In this document: positions 63,401 to 64,000 of the stretch, piece by piece | Position numbering within the stretch: position 1 is the stretch's first letter | Layout: every line of letters begins with the position of its first letter | Assembly (NCBI RefSeq): GCF_023159225.1 | Contig: NC_063162.1 | Coordinates: 97,606,880 to 97,670,879 of the forward strand | DNA length: 64,000 bases | Reading direction: 5' to 3' | Origin: Perognathus longimembris pacificus | Lineage: Eukaryota; Chordata; Mammalia; Rodentia; Heteromyidae | Program-made: the position numbers and the translations under genes | Notes under the pieces: generated by a model | What the model was told of the DNA's origin: nothing | Database searches by the model: none | What the model saw: only the letters and a program-made list of their open reading frames with translations

Positions 63401-63829
63401 TTGAGCATATCTCTTAAACCCATAAGAAATGGACAGTATAGGGTGGGCATTTAAAAAAAATACTAGGAACTGAAGGGTTAAACTTAGCTCTCTGATAATT
63501 TTATCACAGAGAAATCACCATTCACAAACCTGTTCTTGCCTAGATTCTGGACATGTTTTGTACAATGTACCAAAATTCGGGCTATAATGTTTTTTTCCAG
63601 TTTAGCTAAAACTGGTCCCATTTGAAGGGAGGTGGTTTGAGGTCCTGTCTGAAAATCCCTGTCTTCCCCTTGACTTCCAGAGGCTGCGTACACCCTCCTC
63701 TTGTACGATGAGCTGCTGGAGTGGTCTGATCGGCCCCTCAGGGAGTTCTTGACCTACCCTATGCAAACAGAATGGCAACGCAAGGAGCACCTGCACCTCA
63801 CCATCATTCAGAACTTTGATAGAGGGAAA
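5642..63829 (+). CDS. DOCK4: DOCK4 (dedicator of cytokinesis 4), internal coding segment of 13 exons
   Basis: The segments 5642-5769, 8010-8144, 14182-14280, 24689-24783, 31950-32025, 33798-33898, 34281-34339, 42096-42244, 43910-43995, 49047-49142, 49872-49932, 55255-55348 and 63681-63829 join into one open frame of about 442 codons with no stop or frameshift. DOCK4 is known as an atypical guanine nucleotide exchange factor for Rac1 and Rap1; it works with ELMO at the plasma membrane and affects cell migration, adhesion and neurite growth. The part seen here is the helical scaffold after DHR1, then the first part of the catalytic DHR2 (exons 12-13). The identification rests on my recollection of DOCK4: stretches such as FNSILLKKIERETWRE and HLHLTIIQNFDRGK fit it and not DOCK3. 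Both gene ends lie outside the window, so no promoter, start or stop codon is visible. Exon numbers are local. Confidence 0.96.
6751..6850 (+). mobile_element. Old ID/tRNA-like SINE remnant
   Basis: GGTATGGCTTAGTGATAGAG resembles a tRNA A box, followed by CGCTTAACAAG and GGCCTTGAGTACCCAC in the B-box position. No clear tail or duplication. Confidence 0.5.
6883..7101 (+). mobile_element. IDL-Geo SINE with 13-bp target-site duplication
   Basis: Complete element: GGGGCTGGGAATATGGCCTA start, IDL B box GGGTTCAATTCC, Geo module, poly(A). AAACTCCTACTCT flanks it at 6870-6882 and 7102-7114. The Geo part carries an internal run of A's (7021-7033) where consensus has AAAAAGAAG. Confidence 0.9.
8010..8144 (+). 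CDS. DOCK4: DOCK4 window exon 2 (helical scaffold)
   Basis: The exon has 135 nt, exactly 45 codons, phase 0 at both ends. The acceptor is a strong C/T tract (tttccccctcccccttag) ending at 8009 and the donor is gtaaga at 8145. It reads EKSVLEEIDVIVASLLDILL and then TILEITSRPQPSSSAMRLQ, ending QDVT. The first part is a Leu/Ile-rich helix. The second part, SRPQPSSS, is a polar, probably surface loop. Being phase 0-0, its skipping would remove 45 residues without a frameshift, so it is a possible cassette exon, though nothing in the sequence shows that it is skipped. It is noticeably more GC-rich than the surrounding introns. Confidence 0.96.
9553..9786 (-). mobile_element. B1-Geo type SINE
   Basis: On the minus strand it reads GGGAGCCAGTGACTCACACC ... 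the ACTCTTATATCTAATTAA linker ... then a Geo module ending in AGAACTGGCACAG. Diverged copy. Confidence 0.8.
10851..10906. repeat. TAGG/TAGA tetranucleotide repeat
   Basis: TAGG units change to TAGA units and then GTATAGATATATC; imperfect. Confidence 0.9.
10952..11193 (-). mobile_element. B1-Geo type SINE with (CA)n tail
   Basis: The minus-strand element starts near 11193 (GGCCAGGAGCCGGTGGC) and ends in the Geo module; its tail position is a short (TG)n (10952-10968) on the plus strand. Confidence 0.8.
11266..11515 (-). mobile_element. IDL-Geo SINE with (CA)n tail
   Basis: Minus-strand copy with GGGCTGGGAATATGGCCTAG start, IDL and Geo parts. The A tail has become (CAAA)n followed by a long (CA)n, seen as (GT)n at 11267-11305. 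A short 7-bp repeat CCAGTGT flanks it at 11259-11265 and 11516-11522. Confidence 0.88.
11677..11969 (+). mobile_element. B1-Geo type SINE containing a poly(A) run and (AC)n
   Basis: The left half is GCTGGGCACTGGTGGCTCAC. The linker ATCTCCAATTAATCACC is followed by an expanded A run of about 26 (11782-11807). After a Geo module, a pure (AC)n at 11894-11941 is followed by CGCCCCAGGACCAGC and another A tail, so the AC array lies inside the element's end. Confidence 0.82.
11894..11941. repeat. (AC)n microsatellite
   Basis: About 24 perfect AC units inside the 3' end of a SINE. Confidence 0.95.
12171..12383 (+). mobile_element. IDL-Geo SINE with 16-bp target-site duplication
   Basis: CAAAATTGCTCCCTTG occurs at 12155-12170 and again at 12384-12399. 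The element runs GGGCTGGGAATATGG to a (CAAA)-rich tail. The IDL B box is mutated (GGGTTAGATTCTTC). Confidence 0.92.
12651..12675. repeat. (CA)n microsatellite, interrupted
   Basis: Short CA run with an ATACA interruption. Confidence 0.8.
13665..13878 (-). mobile_element. IDL-Geo SINE with 14-bp target-site duplication
   Basis: AATGGAAGCATTTT flanks it at 13651-13664 and 13879-13892. The minus-strand order is GGGGTTGGGAATATGGCCTA, IDL, Geo, then an ATAAAACAAATAAACAAA-like tail. Confidence 0.92.
14182..14280 (+). CDS. DOCK4: DOCK4 window exon 3 (helical scaffold)
   Basis: The exon has 99 nt, 33 codons, phase 0-0. The acceptor is tttttttttaattag ending at 14181; the tract contains purines but is T-rich. 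The donor is a consensus AGA|gtaagt at 14281. It encodes GEFVACLLSLLRQMTDRHYQ and then QLLDSFNTKEELR. The segment LLSLLRQM followed by HYQQLL is typical of two consecutive scaffold helices and is shared in similar form by DOCK3, so this exon alone would not separate the paralogues; the neighbours do. It is preceded by a 6.0-kb intron and followed by the longest intron in the window, 10.4 kb. Confidence 0.96.
14811..15086 (+). mobile_element. B1-Geo type SINE with (CG)(CA)n tail
   Basis: TCAGGCACCAGTGGTCCACA start, Geo module with GTGGCTCAAGTGGTAGAG, end TAATTACCAGTGCGCGCG then (CA)n at 15051-15086. Confidence 0.8.
15043..15086. repeat. (GC)n-(CA)n compound microsatellite
   Basis: TGCGCGCGCG followed by about 18 CA units at the end of a SINE. 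Confidence 0.9.
15667..15749 (+). mobile_element. ID-like SINE remnant
   Basis: GGGTATTAAGCTCAGTGGGAG (A-box side) and TAGGTTTAGTCCTCAGCATCC (B-box side), then a T-rich stretch. Single tRNA-like unit without Geo. Confidence 0.55.
16197..16272 (+). mobile_element. ID-like SINE remnant
   Basis: CATAACTCAGCTGTAGATTGC ... GGCCCTGAGTTCCATCC ... AAGTGCCAGAAAATG; a single tRNA-like unit. Confidence 0.55.
16550..17330 (+). repeat. Old diverged interspersed repeat (family not named)
   Basis: A purine-rich sequence has segments (TTGTCAGGATTTGCTGGCTG; GGCTATAGATATATAGATTTGG) whose order recalls an ancient mammalian repeat that also seems present at 27610-28260. I cannot name the family with confidence. 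Confidence 0.35.
17655..17890 (+). mobile_element. B1-Geo type SINE
   Basis: TTGCCGGGTATCAGTGGCTC start, TAATCGTAGCTACTCAGGAG, the linker ACTCTTATCTCCAATTAATC, Geo module, then a (CAA)n/(TAA)n tail to about 17932. Confidence 0.85.
19026..19640 (-). mobile_element. MaLR-like solo LTR (ERVL-MaLR), interrupted
   Basis: GTCCATTTTCTGTTGTTGTA, AATTTATAAAAAGTAAAAAG at one end and CATTCATGAGAGCTCTGTTC, CACCATAGTGAATTTTGG at the other match the order of a reverse-oriented MST/MLT1-type LTR as I remember it. It is split by the SINE at 19285-19474. No coding remains are present. Confidence 0.55.
19285..19474 (+). mobile_element. IDL-Geo SINE, internally deleted, 16-bp duplication
   Basis: AAAAACTATGCTAGTC is present at 19269-19284 and 19475-19490. 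The IDL half lacks about 25 nt after GGCCT (the stretch AGTGGTAGAGTGCTTGCCTC in other copies), so its pol III A-box region is damaged. It sits inside the older LTR. Confidence 0.9.
20935..21430 (+). mobile_element. L2 LINE 3' end, interrupted by AT-rich sequence
   Basis: CCCACAGGACAAAGTCTCGC ... TGCCCCTGACTTCAGTCTAC, then after an AT-rich stretch CTTGATGAAGCCTTCCCAGT ... TTTGTTGAATGAATGAAACC, the typical L2 terminus. Confidence 0.65.
21581..21830 (+). mobile_element. B1-Geo type SINE
   Basis: Left half CTGGGTGCCCATGCCTCACA, linker CATGAGACTCTTATATCC, Geo module, end CCCATGACTGACCCC. Moderately diverged. Confidence 0.8.
22050..22264 (-). mobile_element. IDL-Geo SINE with 14-bp target-site duplication
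   Basis: TCTCTGGATGTCTT occurs at 22036-22049 and 22265-22278. Poly(T) of about 25 on the plus strand is its A tail. Near-consensus Geo part. Confidence 0.92.
22806..22898 (-). mobile_element. ID-like SINE remnant
   Basis: On the plus strand AGTATTGAACCCAGAGCCTC is the complement of a B box. It is followed by a degraded A-box region. Single unit. Confidence 0.45.
23632..23690. repeat. GA-rich purine tract
   Basis: AGAGAGAGG, GGAGGGAGGG and GGGGGAGGGGGG units; purine only on the plus strand. Confidence 0.9.
23946..24018. repeat. (GA)n microsatellite
   Basis: About 36 uninterrupted GA units, the longest pure dinucleotide array in the window. Confidence 0.97.
24689..24783 (+). CDS. DOCK4: DOCK4 window exon 4 (helical scaffold)
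   Basis: The exon has 95 nt. The acceptor is ttccttcttatccaag ending at 24688. It reads DFLLQIFTVFRILIRPEMFP then KDWTVMRLVAN, and ends with two bases (AA) of an Asn codon completed by the T that opens the next exon. The donor is gtaagc at 24784. RPEMFPKDWTVMRL is a hallmark stretch of the DOCK-B (DOCK3/4) scaffold; the RILIRPEM residues agree with my memory of DOCK4. The exon is isolated, with 10.4 kb and 7.2 kb of intron on either side. Confidence 0.96.
24910..25330 (+). mobile_element. L1M-type LINE 3' fragment
   Basis: CAGCCCCAGCCTGTGGTAATC ... TGAATAATATTCCATTGAAT ... TTATTTAACCAGTTC ... CTGGACATTTGAATCATTTC follow the order of old L1M 3' ends as I remember them. Confidence 0.55.
26519..26546. 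repeat. (TA)n microsatellite
   Basis: About 14 AT units, self-complementary. Confidence 0.92.
27168..27245 (+). mobile_element. B1-like monomer
   Basis: CAAGCATGGTAGCCCATGAC ... TCAGCCTGAGC ... then an AAGGAAGG tail. Short and diverged. Confidence 0.5.
27249..27523 (+). mobile_element. B1-Geo type SINE with GA/CAGA tail
   Basis: GGAGGCTCATGCCTGTG, Geo module GTGGCTCAAGTGATAGAATG, end CAAGCCCCAGTTCC, then (GA)n and (CAGA)n to 27523. Confidence 0.8.
27610..28260 (+). repeat. Old diverged interspersed repeat (family not named)
   Basis: ACCTTATTGCAGCCATCTAGG ... GATGACAGTGGCTTGAACAG ... CCATTTACTGAGTTGGAAAA follow the order of an ancient mammalian repeat; apparently the same family as 16550-17330. 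Name uncertain. Confidence 0.4.
28288..28385 (+). mobile_element. B1-like SINE fragment
   Basis: CCAAGTGCAGTGGCTCAGGC CTGTAATCC and a short remainder; no Geo half visible. Confidence 0.6.
28531..28745 (-). mobile_element. L1-like 3' end, 5'-truncated
   Basis: On the minus strand a G-rich tract is followed by ACAAGAAATGTACTCAGTGC and CTGTACCACACTTCGACAAT AAAG. It shares this arrangement with 44570-44824 and 58322-58507, including the segment beyond the G tract. Confidence 0.65.
28805..28895 (+). mobile_element. Geo-module remnant
   Basis: GAGCTGTAGCTGAAATGGTA AAGTACCAACCTTGAGCAC and GGAGCCCTGAATTTTC resemble the Geo half alone, diverged. Confidence 0.45.
30585..30890 (-). mobile_element. ID + B1-like dimer (B4-like)
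   Basis: On the plus strand, GGGATTTGAACTCAGGGCCTC (B-box complement) and CTACAACTGAGCCC come first, then a B1-like part ending GTAAGCCACTGGCACC. This arrangement is ID joined to B1, without the Geo module. Confidence 0.6.
31950..32025 (+). CDS. DOCK4: DOCK4 window exon 5 (helical scaffold)
   Basis: The exon has 76 nt. The acceptor is tttctttttgtttttactag ending at 31949. The first base completes Asn, followed by VIITTVLYLSDALRKNFLNE and NFDYK. The donor AAG|gtaagt at 32026 is consensus. The exon ends on a codon boundary. It opens a compact cluster: exons 5 to 7 lie within 2.4 kb. The sequence is a hydrophobic helix (IITTVLYL) followed by a polar turn, in keeping with the scaffold. Confidence 0.96.
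32121..32273 (+). mobile_element. B1 SINE
   Basis: GAAGTGGTAGCATACACTTA, GAGTTCAAGACCAGCCTAGG (B-box region) and ACTATCTCAAAAAATGG; the classic B1 order. Confidence 0.75.
32274..32509 (+). mobile_element. B1-Geo type SINE
   Basis: GGGCCGGGCACTCATGCCTG start, linker CTCTTATCTCCAATTAACC, Geo module, A tail. It directly abuts the preceding B1. Confidence 0.85.
32515..32602 (+). mobile_element. ID-like SINE with CA tail
   Basis: Tandem after two other SINEs. AGTGCTTGCCTAACATGCAG and GAGTTCAAATCCCAG (B box), then a short CA run. Confidence 0.65.
32690..32905 (-). mobile_element. Minus-strand B1-like pieces
   Basis: Two segments with GCCTCCAGCATAGTTGGGAT and GCCTCCAGAGTAGGTAGGTT, both complementary to the B1 body. 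Confidence 0.55.
32930..33140 (+). mobile_element. L1M-like fragment
   Basis: TTTATAAGAACTCTTTACAT ATTATGAATATTC resembles an old L1M 3' segment. Strongly diverged. Confidence 0.35.
33798..33898 (+). CDS. DOCK4: DOCK4 window exon 6 (helical scaffold)
   Basis: The exon has 101 nt. The acceptor is ttctgttctttttcag ending at 33797. It encodes IWDSYFYLAVIFINQLCLQL, then EMFTPSKKKKVLE and the first two bases of a Lys codon finished by the next exon. The donor is gtaagt at 33899. The basic run SKKKK lies between the long hydrophobic helix and VLEKYGD; in the folded protein it is likely a surface loop (inference). The next intron is only 382 nt, by far the shortest here. Retention of that intron would bring in stop codons soon after VLEK. 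Confidence 0.96.
33899..34280 (+). other. DOCK4: DOCK4 short intron between exons 6 and 7
   Basis: The 382-nt intron is the shortest here. It is AT-rich, with a consensus donor and acceptor. No repeat or secondary element was recognised. Confidence 0.85.
34281..34339 (+). CDS. DOCK4: DOCK4 window exon 7 (short scaffold exon)
   Basis: At 59 nt this is the smallest exon in the window. The acceptor is tttttattttgtttcag ending at 34280. The first G completes Lys, followed by YGDMRVTMGCEIFSMWQNL and one base of Gly. The donor is gtaagt at 34340. The motif YGDMRV...FSMWQNLGE is strongly conserved in the DOCK-A/B groups as I recall them. The exon length is not a multiple of three, so its skipping would shift the frame. 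Confidence 0.96.
37672..37742 (-). mobile_element. Geo-module remnant
   Basis: Plus-strand GGGGCTTGAACTCAAGGTCTG ... TCCTAGCACTCTACCAC is the complement of a truncated Geo half. Confidence 0.6.
37755..37905 (-). mobile_element. L1-like 3' end, older variant
   Basis: Plus-strand TTTTATTGTTATTATTAAG ... ACAGAGGGGTTACCATTTC ... CTGGCAATGAGTACAG then a C-rich end. Closest to the copy at 53024-53168. Confidence 0.55.
38453..38654 (+). mobile_element. IDL-Geo SINE inside L1M
   Basis: GGGGCTGAGAATATGGCCTA to poly(A); TGGATTCGATTCC B box. The flanking L1M sequence ATAATTCGGTTTTTAG / ATAATTCTATTTTTAG forms an imperfect 16-bp duplication. Confidence 0.88.
38675..38930 (-). mobile_element. B1-Geo type SINE inside L1M
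   Basis: On the minus strand it starts GCTGGGCACTGGTGGCTTAT and its Geo module ends near 38716. Tail region is G-rich on the plus strand. CTATTTTTA flanks it at 38666-38674 and 38930-38938. Confidence 0.8.
38680..38720. repeat. Poly(G)/(TTG) tract
   Basis: Eight G's (38680-38687), TTGTTGTTGTT, then fourteen G's (38699-38712) and GGGG at 38717-38720. Confidence 0.92.
39264..39712 (+). repeat. Local tandem duplication, copy 2 (truncated)
   Basis: Second copy of 38288-38736 with scattered substitutions and small indels. It stops abruptly inside the second SINE at AACTCAGGACCT and is followed by T-rich unrelated sequence. Confidence 0.9.
39424..39626 (+). mobile_element. IDL-Geo SINE, duplicated copy
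   Basis: It shares with 38453-38654 the unusual GGGGCTGAGAATATGG start, AGCCAAAAGTGGCAC and CCTTGAGTATAAAGAAG, so it is a copy by duplication, not a new insertion. Confidence 0.9.
40851..41150 (+). mobile_element. IDL-Geo SINE with (AG)n tail
   Basis: GGATGGGAATGTGGCTTAG, IDL B box GGGTTCCATTCC, Geo module to CAGGACTGGCAGAG. The last part (GAGTTTGAGCCACAGGACTG GCAGAG) is duplicated before the GA array. Confidence 0.85.
41091..41149. repeat. (AG)n microsatellite
   Basis: About 29 AG units directly after the duplicated SINE end. Confidence 0.95.
42096..42244 (+). CDS. DOCK4: DOCK4 window exon 8 (helical scaffold)
   Basis: The exon has 149 nt. The acceptor is ttattcaatttag ending at 42095, a weak pyrimidine tract containing AA. 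Two bases complete Gly, followed by EHKLHFIPALIGPFLEVTLI, PQPDLRNVMIPIFHDMMDWE and QRRSGNFKQ. The donor CAG|gtaggc at 42245 departs from consensus at +4 and +6. The segment PQPDLRNVMIPIFHDMMDWEQ is among the best conserved of the DOCK scaffold. ALIGPFLEVTLIPQPDLR distinguishes it from DOCK3, which as I recall has GMIGPFLGVTLVPQPEVR. It follows a 7.8-kb intron. Confidence 0.97.
42245..43909 (+). other. DOCK4: DOCK4 intron between exons 8 and 9
   Basis: The 1.7-kb intron contains no repeat, RNA gene or other structure that I can recognise. Open frames reading out of exon 8 (for example 42268-42633) show no family resemblance and are taken as chance. Confidence 0.8.
43910..43995 (+). CDS. DOCK4: DOCK4 window exon 9 (helical scaffold)
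   Basis: The exon has 86 nt. The acceptor is ttggttatgtttcag ending at 43909. It encodes VEAKLIDKLDSLMSEGKGDE, TYRELFNS and two bases (AT) of an Ile codon completed by the T that opens exon 10. The donor is gtgagt at 43996. The acidic/polar segment SEGKGDETYREL is conserved with DOCK3. The following join, FNSILLKKIE, is where DOCK3 has a different, longer sequence in my memory, which supports the DOCK4 assignment. Confidence 0.96.
44570..44824 (-). mobile_element. L1-like 3' end with target-site duplication
   Basis: TGTAAAAAGACTTT precedes it (44556-44569) and follows it (44825-44838). The minus strand has a G-rich tract (GGGGGGGACTTTGGGGAGG), CTGTGACCCTTCTGTATATC and ACAATAAAAT, then an extended A/T tail. 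Confidence 0.75.
46425..46630 (-). mobile_element. B1-Geo type SINE
   Basis: Minus-strand start GCCAGGTACTGGTGGCTTAT, the linker with GATATTTTTATATCCAATAA, then Geo. Tail region is (TTG)n-rich. Confidence 0.78.
49047..49142 (+). CDS. DOCK4: DOCK4 window exon 10 (helical scaffold)
   Basis: The exon has 96 nt. The acceptor is ggttctttctttttcag ending at 49046. The first base completes Ile, followed by LLKKIERETWRESGVSLIAT, VTRLMERLLDY and two bases (AG) of an Arg codon. The donor is gtaaga at 49143. VTRLMERLLDYRDC is a conserved helix just ahead of DHR2. Exons 10 and 11 are 729 nt apart. Confidence 0.97.
49143..49871 (+). other. DOCK4: DOCK4 intron between exons 10 and 11
   Basis: The 729-nt intron has a consensus donor gtaaga and a T-rich acceptor tract with TTTG repeats (about 49848-49870). 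No mobile element was recognised. Confidence 0.85.
49872..49932 (+). CDS. DOCK4: DOCK4 window exon 11 (linker to DHR2)
   Basis: The exon has 61 nt. The acceptor is ttccttttgtttttag ending at 49871. The first base completes Arg, followed by DCMKMGEVDGKKIGCTVSLL. The donor is CTG|gttagt at 49933; T at +3 and CTG before the junction make this the least canonical donor of the set. It codes the short linker between the scaffold and the DHR2 domain. Skipping would shift the frame. A 5.3-kb intron follows. Confidence 0.96.
49996..50011. repeat. (TTGG)n short tandem repeat
   Basis: Four TTGG units, followed by TTGTTG and a T run, 60 nt after the exon 11 donor. Confidence 0.85.
51060..51095. repeat. 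(TG)n repeat, interrupted by GAG
   Basis: TGTGTG with two GAG interruptions, at the tail side of a minus-strand SINE. Confidence 0.85.
51110..51520 (-). mobile_element. Cluster of minus-strand ID, Geo and B1-like pieces
   Basis: Three successive segments: ID-like (AGATTAAATCCAGGCCTTG), Geo-like with a T run of about 27 (GTGCCAGTGCTGAGGCTTAA ... CATCTGGTACTCTACC), and an ID/B1 dimer (AAGTTCAAACTCAAGGCCTG ... GCCTCTCCAGGTATCTGG). Confidence 0.6.
53024..53168 (-). mobile_element. L1-like 3' end with 14-bp target-site duplication
   Basis: GGGAAAAATACTTT occurs at 53010-53023 and 53169-53182. The minus strand has a G-rich tract, then CATAACCTGACATGCTGTAT, GGTAACCCCTTTGTG and an AATAAAGT region. 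An element of about 145 bp. Confidence 0.8.
53859..53940. repeat. (CCCT)n array
   Basis: About 18 CCCT units with slight irregularity. It forms the tail-side of the adjacent minus-strand SINE, where it reads (AGGG)n. Confidence 0.95.
53946..54180 (-). mobile_element. B1-Geo type SINE
   Basis: Minus-strand start CAGGCACTGGTAGTTCATGC, linker ACTCTTATTTTCAATAAAC, Geo module ending CCCCAGGACCTGCAC and then a GGAAA/AGGG tail. Confidence 0.85.
54422..54458. repeat. (AC)n microsatellite
   Basis: About 18 CA units. Confidence 0.95.
54500..54670 (-). mobile_element. Partial B1-Geo type SINE
   Basis: Plus-strand CATCTGGCACTCTACTACTTG (Geo complement) and CAGCCTCCCAAGTACCTAGC (B1 complement). The Geo 3' end is missing, with the AC array nearby. 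Confidence 0.65.
54840..54985 (+). mobile_element. B1-like SINE
   Basis: CCAGCATCTAGGTGCATGCT, GTGGTACCAGCACTCAGAAG, then A9 and a G run as tail. Diverged. Confidence 0.5.
55255..55348 (+). CDS. DOCK4: DOCK4 window exon 12 (start of DHR2/DOCKER domain)
   Basis: The exon has 94 nt. The acceptor is a long T tract then acag ending at 55254. It encodes NFYKTELNKEEMYIRYIHKL, YDLHLKAQNFT and one base of a Glu codon. The donor is ACAG|gtaatt at 55349, with T at +5 instead of G. EEMYIRYIHKLYDLHLKAQNFTEAA begins the first helical lobe (lobe A) of DHR2, which mediates dimerisation in DOCK GEFs. The GTPase-contacting lobes lie beyond this window. Confidence 0.97.
55775..55863. repeat. Short interleaved local duplications
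   Basis: An identical 29-nt segment (core TTAAACTAAGTTTTCTCTGG) occurs at 55775-55803 and 55821-55849. CATGCTGATCTTA occurs at 55751-55763 and 55851-55863. Confidence 0.9.
56036..56425 (-). mobile_element. MaLR-like LTR fragment
   Basis: AGTTAGCTTTCTGTTACTAT, TTTAGAGTTTACAGTCCCTG, then CTAAGCAAAACC-like and TGGGGACTGAGACTTTATTT segments follow the order of a reverse-oriented MaLR LTR. Old; no coding remains. Confidence 0.45.
56603..56810 (+). mobile_element. IDL-Geo SINE, near consensus, 15-bp duplication
   Basis: AAGAATGTATCTTTG (56588-56602) and AAGAATTTATCTTTG (56811-56825) flank it, one mismatch. Perfect IDL B box GGGTTCGATTCCCC. The Geo end reads GAGTCCAAGGCCCAGG. Confidence 0.93.
56825..57057 (+). 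mobile_element. B1-Geo type SINE
   Basis: GGGGCCAGGCACCAGTGGCT start, altered linker (GTTTTAATATCCAAATACC), AAATAAATAAATAAA insertion, Geo module partly deleted, end CAAGCCCCAGAACC. It begins right at the second duplication of the preceding SINE. Confidence 0.82.
57261..57483 (+). mobile_element. IDL-Geo SINE, near consensus
   Basis: AATAAGTA at 57253-57260 and 57484-57491. Perfect IDL B box GGTTCGATTCC and the Geo end GAGTCCAAGGCCCAGG, with an (AAAAAT)n tail. Retains several CpGs (GCGGCGCTG), a sign of youth. Confidence 0.92.
58322..58507 (-). mobile_element. L1-like 3' end with 15-bp target-site duplication
   Basis: TATAGTCTCATTTCT (58307-58321) and TATAGTCTTATTTCT (58508-58522) flank it. 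On the minus strand: G-rich tract, AACCTCTCTGTACGTCAG, ATAATAAAAATTTGAG, a second AATAAA, and poly(A). Length about 186 bp. Confidence 0.85.
59708..59914 (+). mobile_element. IDL-Geo SINE with 12-bp target-site duplication
   Basis: AGATAATTTCCT flanks it at 59696-59707 and 59915-59926. Near-consensus with perfect IDL B box GGTTCGATTCC. Confidence 0.93.
60365..60382. repeat. (GT)n microsatellite
   Basis: About nine GT units. It lies within the minus-strand open frame 60292-60795. Confidence 0.9.
60985..61165 (+). mobile_element. L1M-type LINE 3' UTR fragment
   Basis: TAAGTATACAGCTCAGTGCT, CACCATCTACCTCCAGAACT and CTTCCCAAACTGGAAACTG follow the order of the L1M 3' UTR. A different insertion from 37906-39210. 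Confidence 0.55.
61187..61216. repeat. Three tandem ATGATCAATC units
   Basis: A 10-bp unit repeated three times without change; each contains the palindrome TGATCA. Confidence 0.95.
61925..62134 (-). mobile_element. B1-Geo type SINE
   Basis: Minus-strand start GTTGGGTACAGAGGCTCATG; the Geo module ends CCCCAGTACCAGCCC. Diverged. Confidence 0.78.
63681..63829 (+). CDS. DOCK4: DOCK4 window exon 13 (DHR2 lobe A, continued)
   Basis: The exon has 149 nt. The acceptor is tcttccccttgacttccag ending at 63680. Two bases complete Glu, followed by AAYTLLLYDELLEWSDRPLR, EFLTYPMQTEWQRKEHLHLT and IIQNFDRGK. The donor AAA|gtaagt at 63830 is consensus and the exon ends on a codon boundary. EAAYTLLLYDELLEWSD is the classic DHR2 lobe A helix pair. 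YPMQTEWQRKE is shared by the DOCK-B group, while HLHLTIIQNFDRGK is DOCK4-type. Confidence 0.97.
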
Positions 63830-64000
63830 GTAAGTGGTCCTGCTCATGACCGACTGTGGTGACTAAGTCGGTGGCCCTTCCCTTTCATTTCTAGTATATA
63901 ATAGCTACGATCTCAAGCAAGATTCCTCACACTAATTTACATCAGAAACACCCAAGAGCTATTGAAATGCAGGTGCCAAGACCCTGGCCCTGGCCCTAGC
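63830..64000 (+). other. DOCK4: Start of the next DOCK4 intron
   Basis: 171 nt follow donor gtaagt and run to the window edge. The next coding exon lies outside. Confidence 0.85.

Larger units (their letters stand above)
55349..63680 (+). other. DOCK4: DOCK4 intron between exons 12 and 13
   Basis: The 8.3-kb intron has a MaLR-like LTR (about 56036-56425), three near-consensus plus-strand IDL-Geo copies (56603-56810, 57261-57483, 59708-59914), a B1-Geo (56825-57057), a minus-strand L1-like 3' end with TSDs (58322-58507), an L1M fragment (about 60985-61165) and a minus-strand B1-Geo (61925-62134). A 167-codon open frame on the minus strand (60292-60795) is discussed under findings. 57500-58300, 58530-59690 and 62470-63670 show nothing I can name. 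Confidence 0.78.

Noticed and set aside
5642..63829. Assignment to DOCK3 or to the DOCK1/2/5 group instead of DOCK4
   Set aside because: Residues such as IGPFLEVTLIPQPDLR, FNSILLKKIE and HLTIIQNFDRGK match my recollection of DOCK4 and differ from DOCK3. The DOCK1/2/5 group lacks the TEWQRKE segment.
1..64000. CRISPR array, operon, phage or other prokaryotic system
   Set aside because: Introns, SINEs, LINE ends and microsatellites make this a mammalian nuclear locus; no spaced direct repeats of CRISPR type.
1..64000. Internal promoter or CpG island
   Set aside because: CpG is rare throughout and concentrated only in exon 2 and the youngest SINEs; no GC-rich block.

Overview
This is an intronic/exonic slice of a mammalian nuclear genome. 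It is AT-rich, has no CpG island, and is dense in SINEs, LINE 3' ends and microsatellites. The only gene I can support is DOCK4, on the + strand. Thirteen consecutive coding exons lie between 5642 and 63829. All have consensus acceptors and GT donors, their phases chain perfectly, and they give about 442 uninterrupted codons. I estimate these match roughly residues 820-1260 of the ~1970-residue protein: the helical (armadillo-like) scaffold after the C2-like DHR1 domain, then the start of the DHR2/DOCKER GEF domain. The gene begins before the window and continues past it. Residue choices match DOCK4 rather than its paralogue DOCK3.

The repeats point to a rodent of the superfamily Geomyoidea (kangaroo rats, pocket mice, pocket gophers). 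The window holds a dozen copies of a dimeric SINE: an ID/tRNA-like left half with a near-perfect pol III B box, joined to a right half ending in GGACTGGCC plus poly(A). From memory this is the IDL-Geo family, described as restricted to Geomyoidea. About fifteen more elements carry the same right half behind a 7SL/B1-like left half. Many IDL-Geo copies have clean target-site duplications (TSDs). Five short minus-strand elements share a G-rich tract followed by AATAAA and look like 5'-truncated 3' ends of a lineage LINE-1. Older material includes L2 and L1M 3' ends and two MaLR-like LTRs.

Layout: 1-5641 upstream intron with an L2 fragment; 5642-14280 exons 1-3; 14281-31949 two long introns around exon 4; 31950-34339 a compact cluster of exons 5-7; 34340-42095 a long intron with a repeat-poor first half, then an L1M 3' UTR carrying a local 976-bp tandem duplication; 42096-49932 exons 8-11; 49933-63829 two long introns around exon 12, with DHR2 continuing in exon 13; 63830-64000 the next intron. 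Exon numbers here are local to the window.

I see no bacterial-type system, CRISPR array, tRNA, rRNA, promoter or second gene. The most noteworthy observations concern SINE architecture: one right-hand module behind two unrelated left halves, a tRNA-like pattern in that module, a tail-to-tail SINE hairpin, SINE-tail microsatellites, and the tandem duplication that copied a SINE. The coding part looks like an ordinary, intact, conserved gene.
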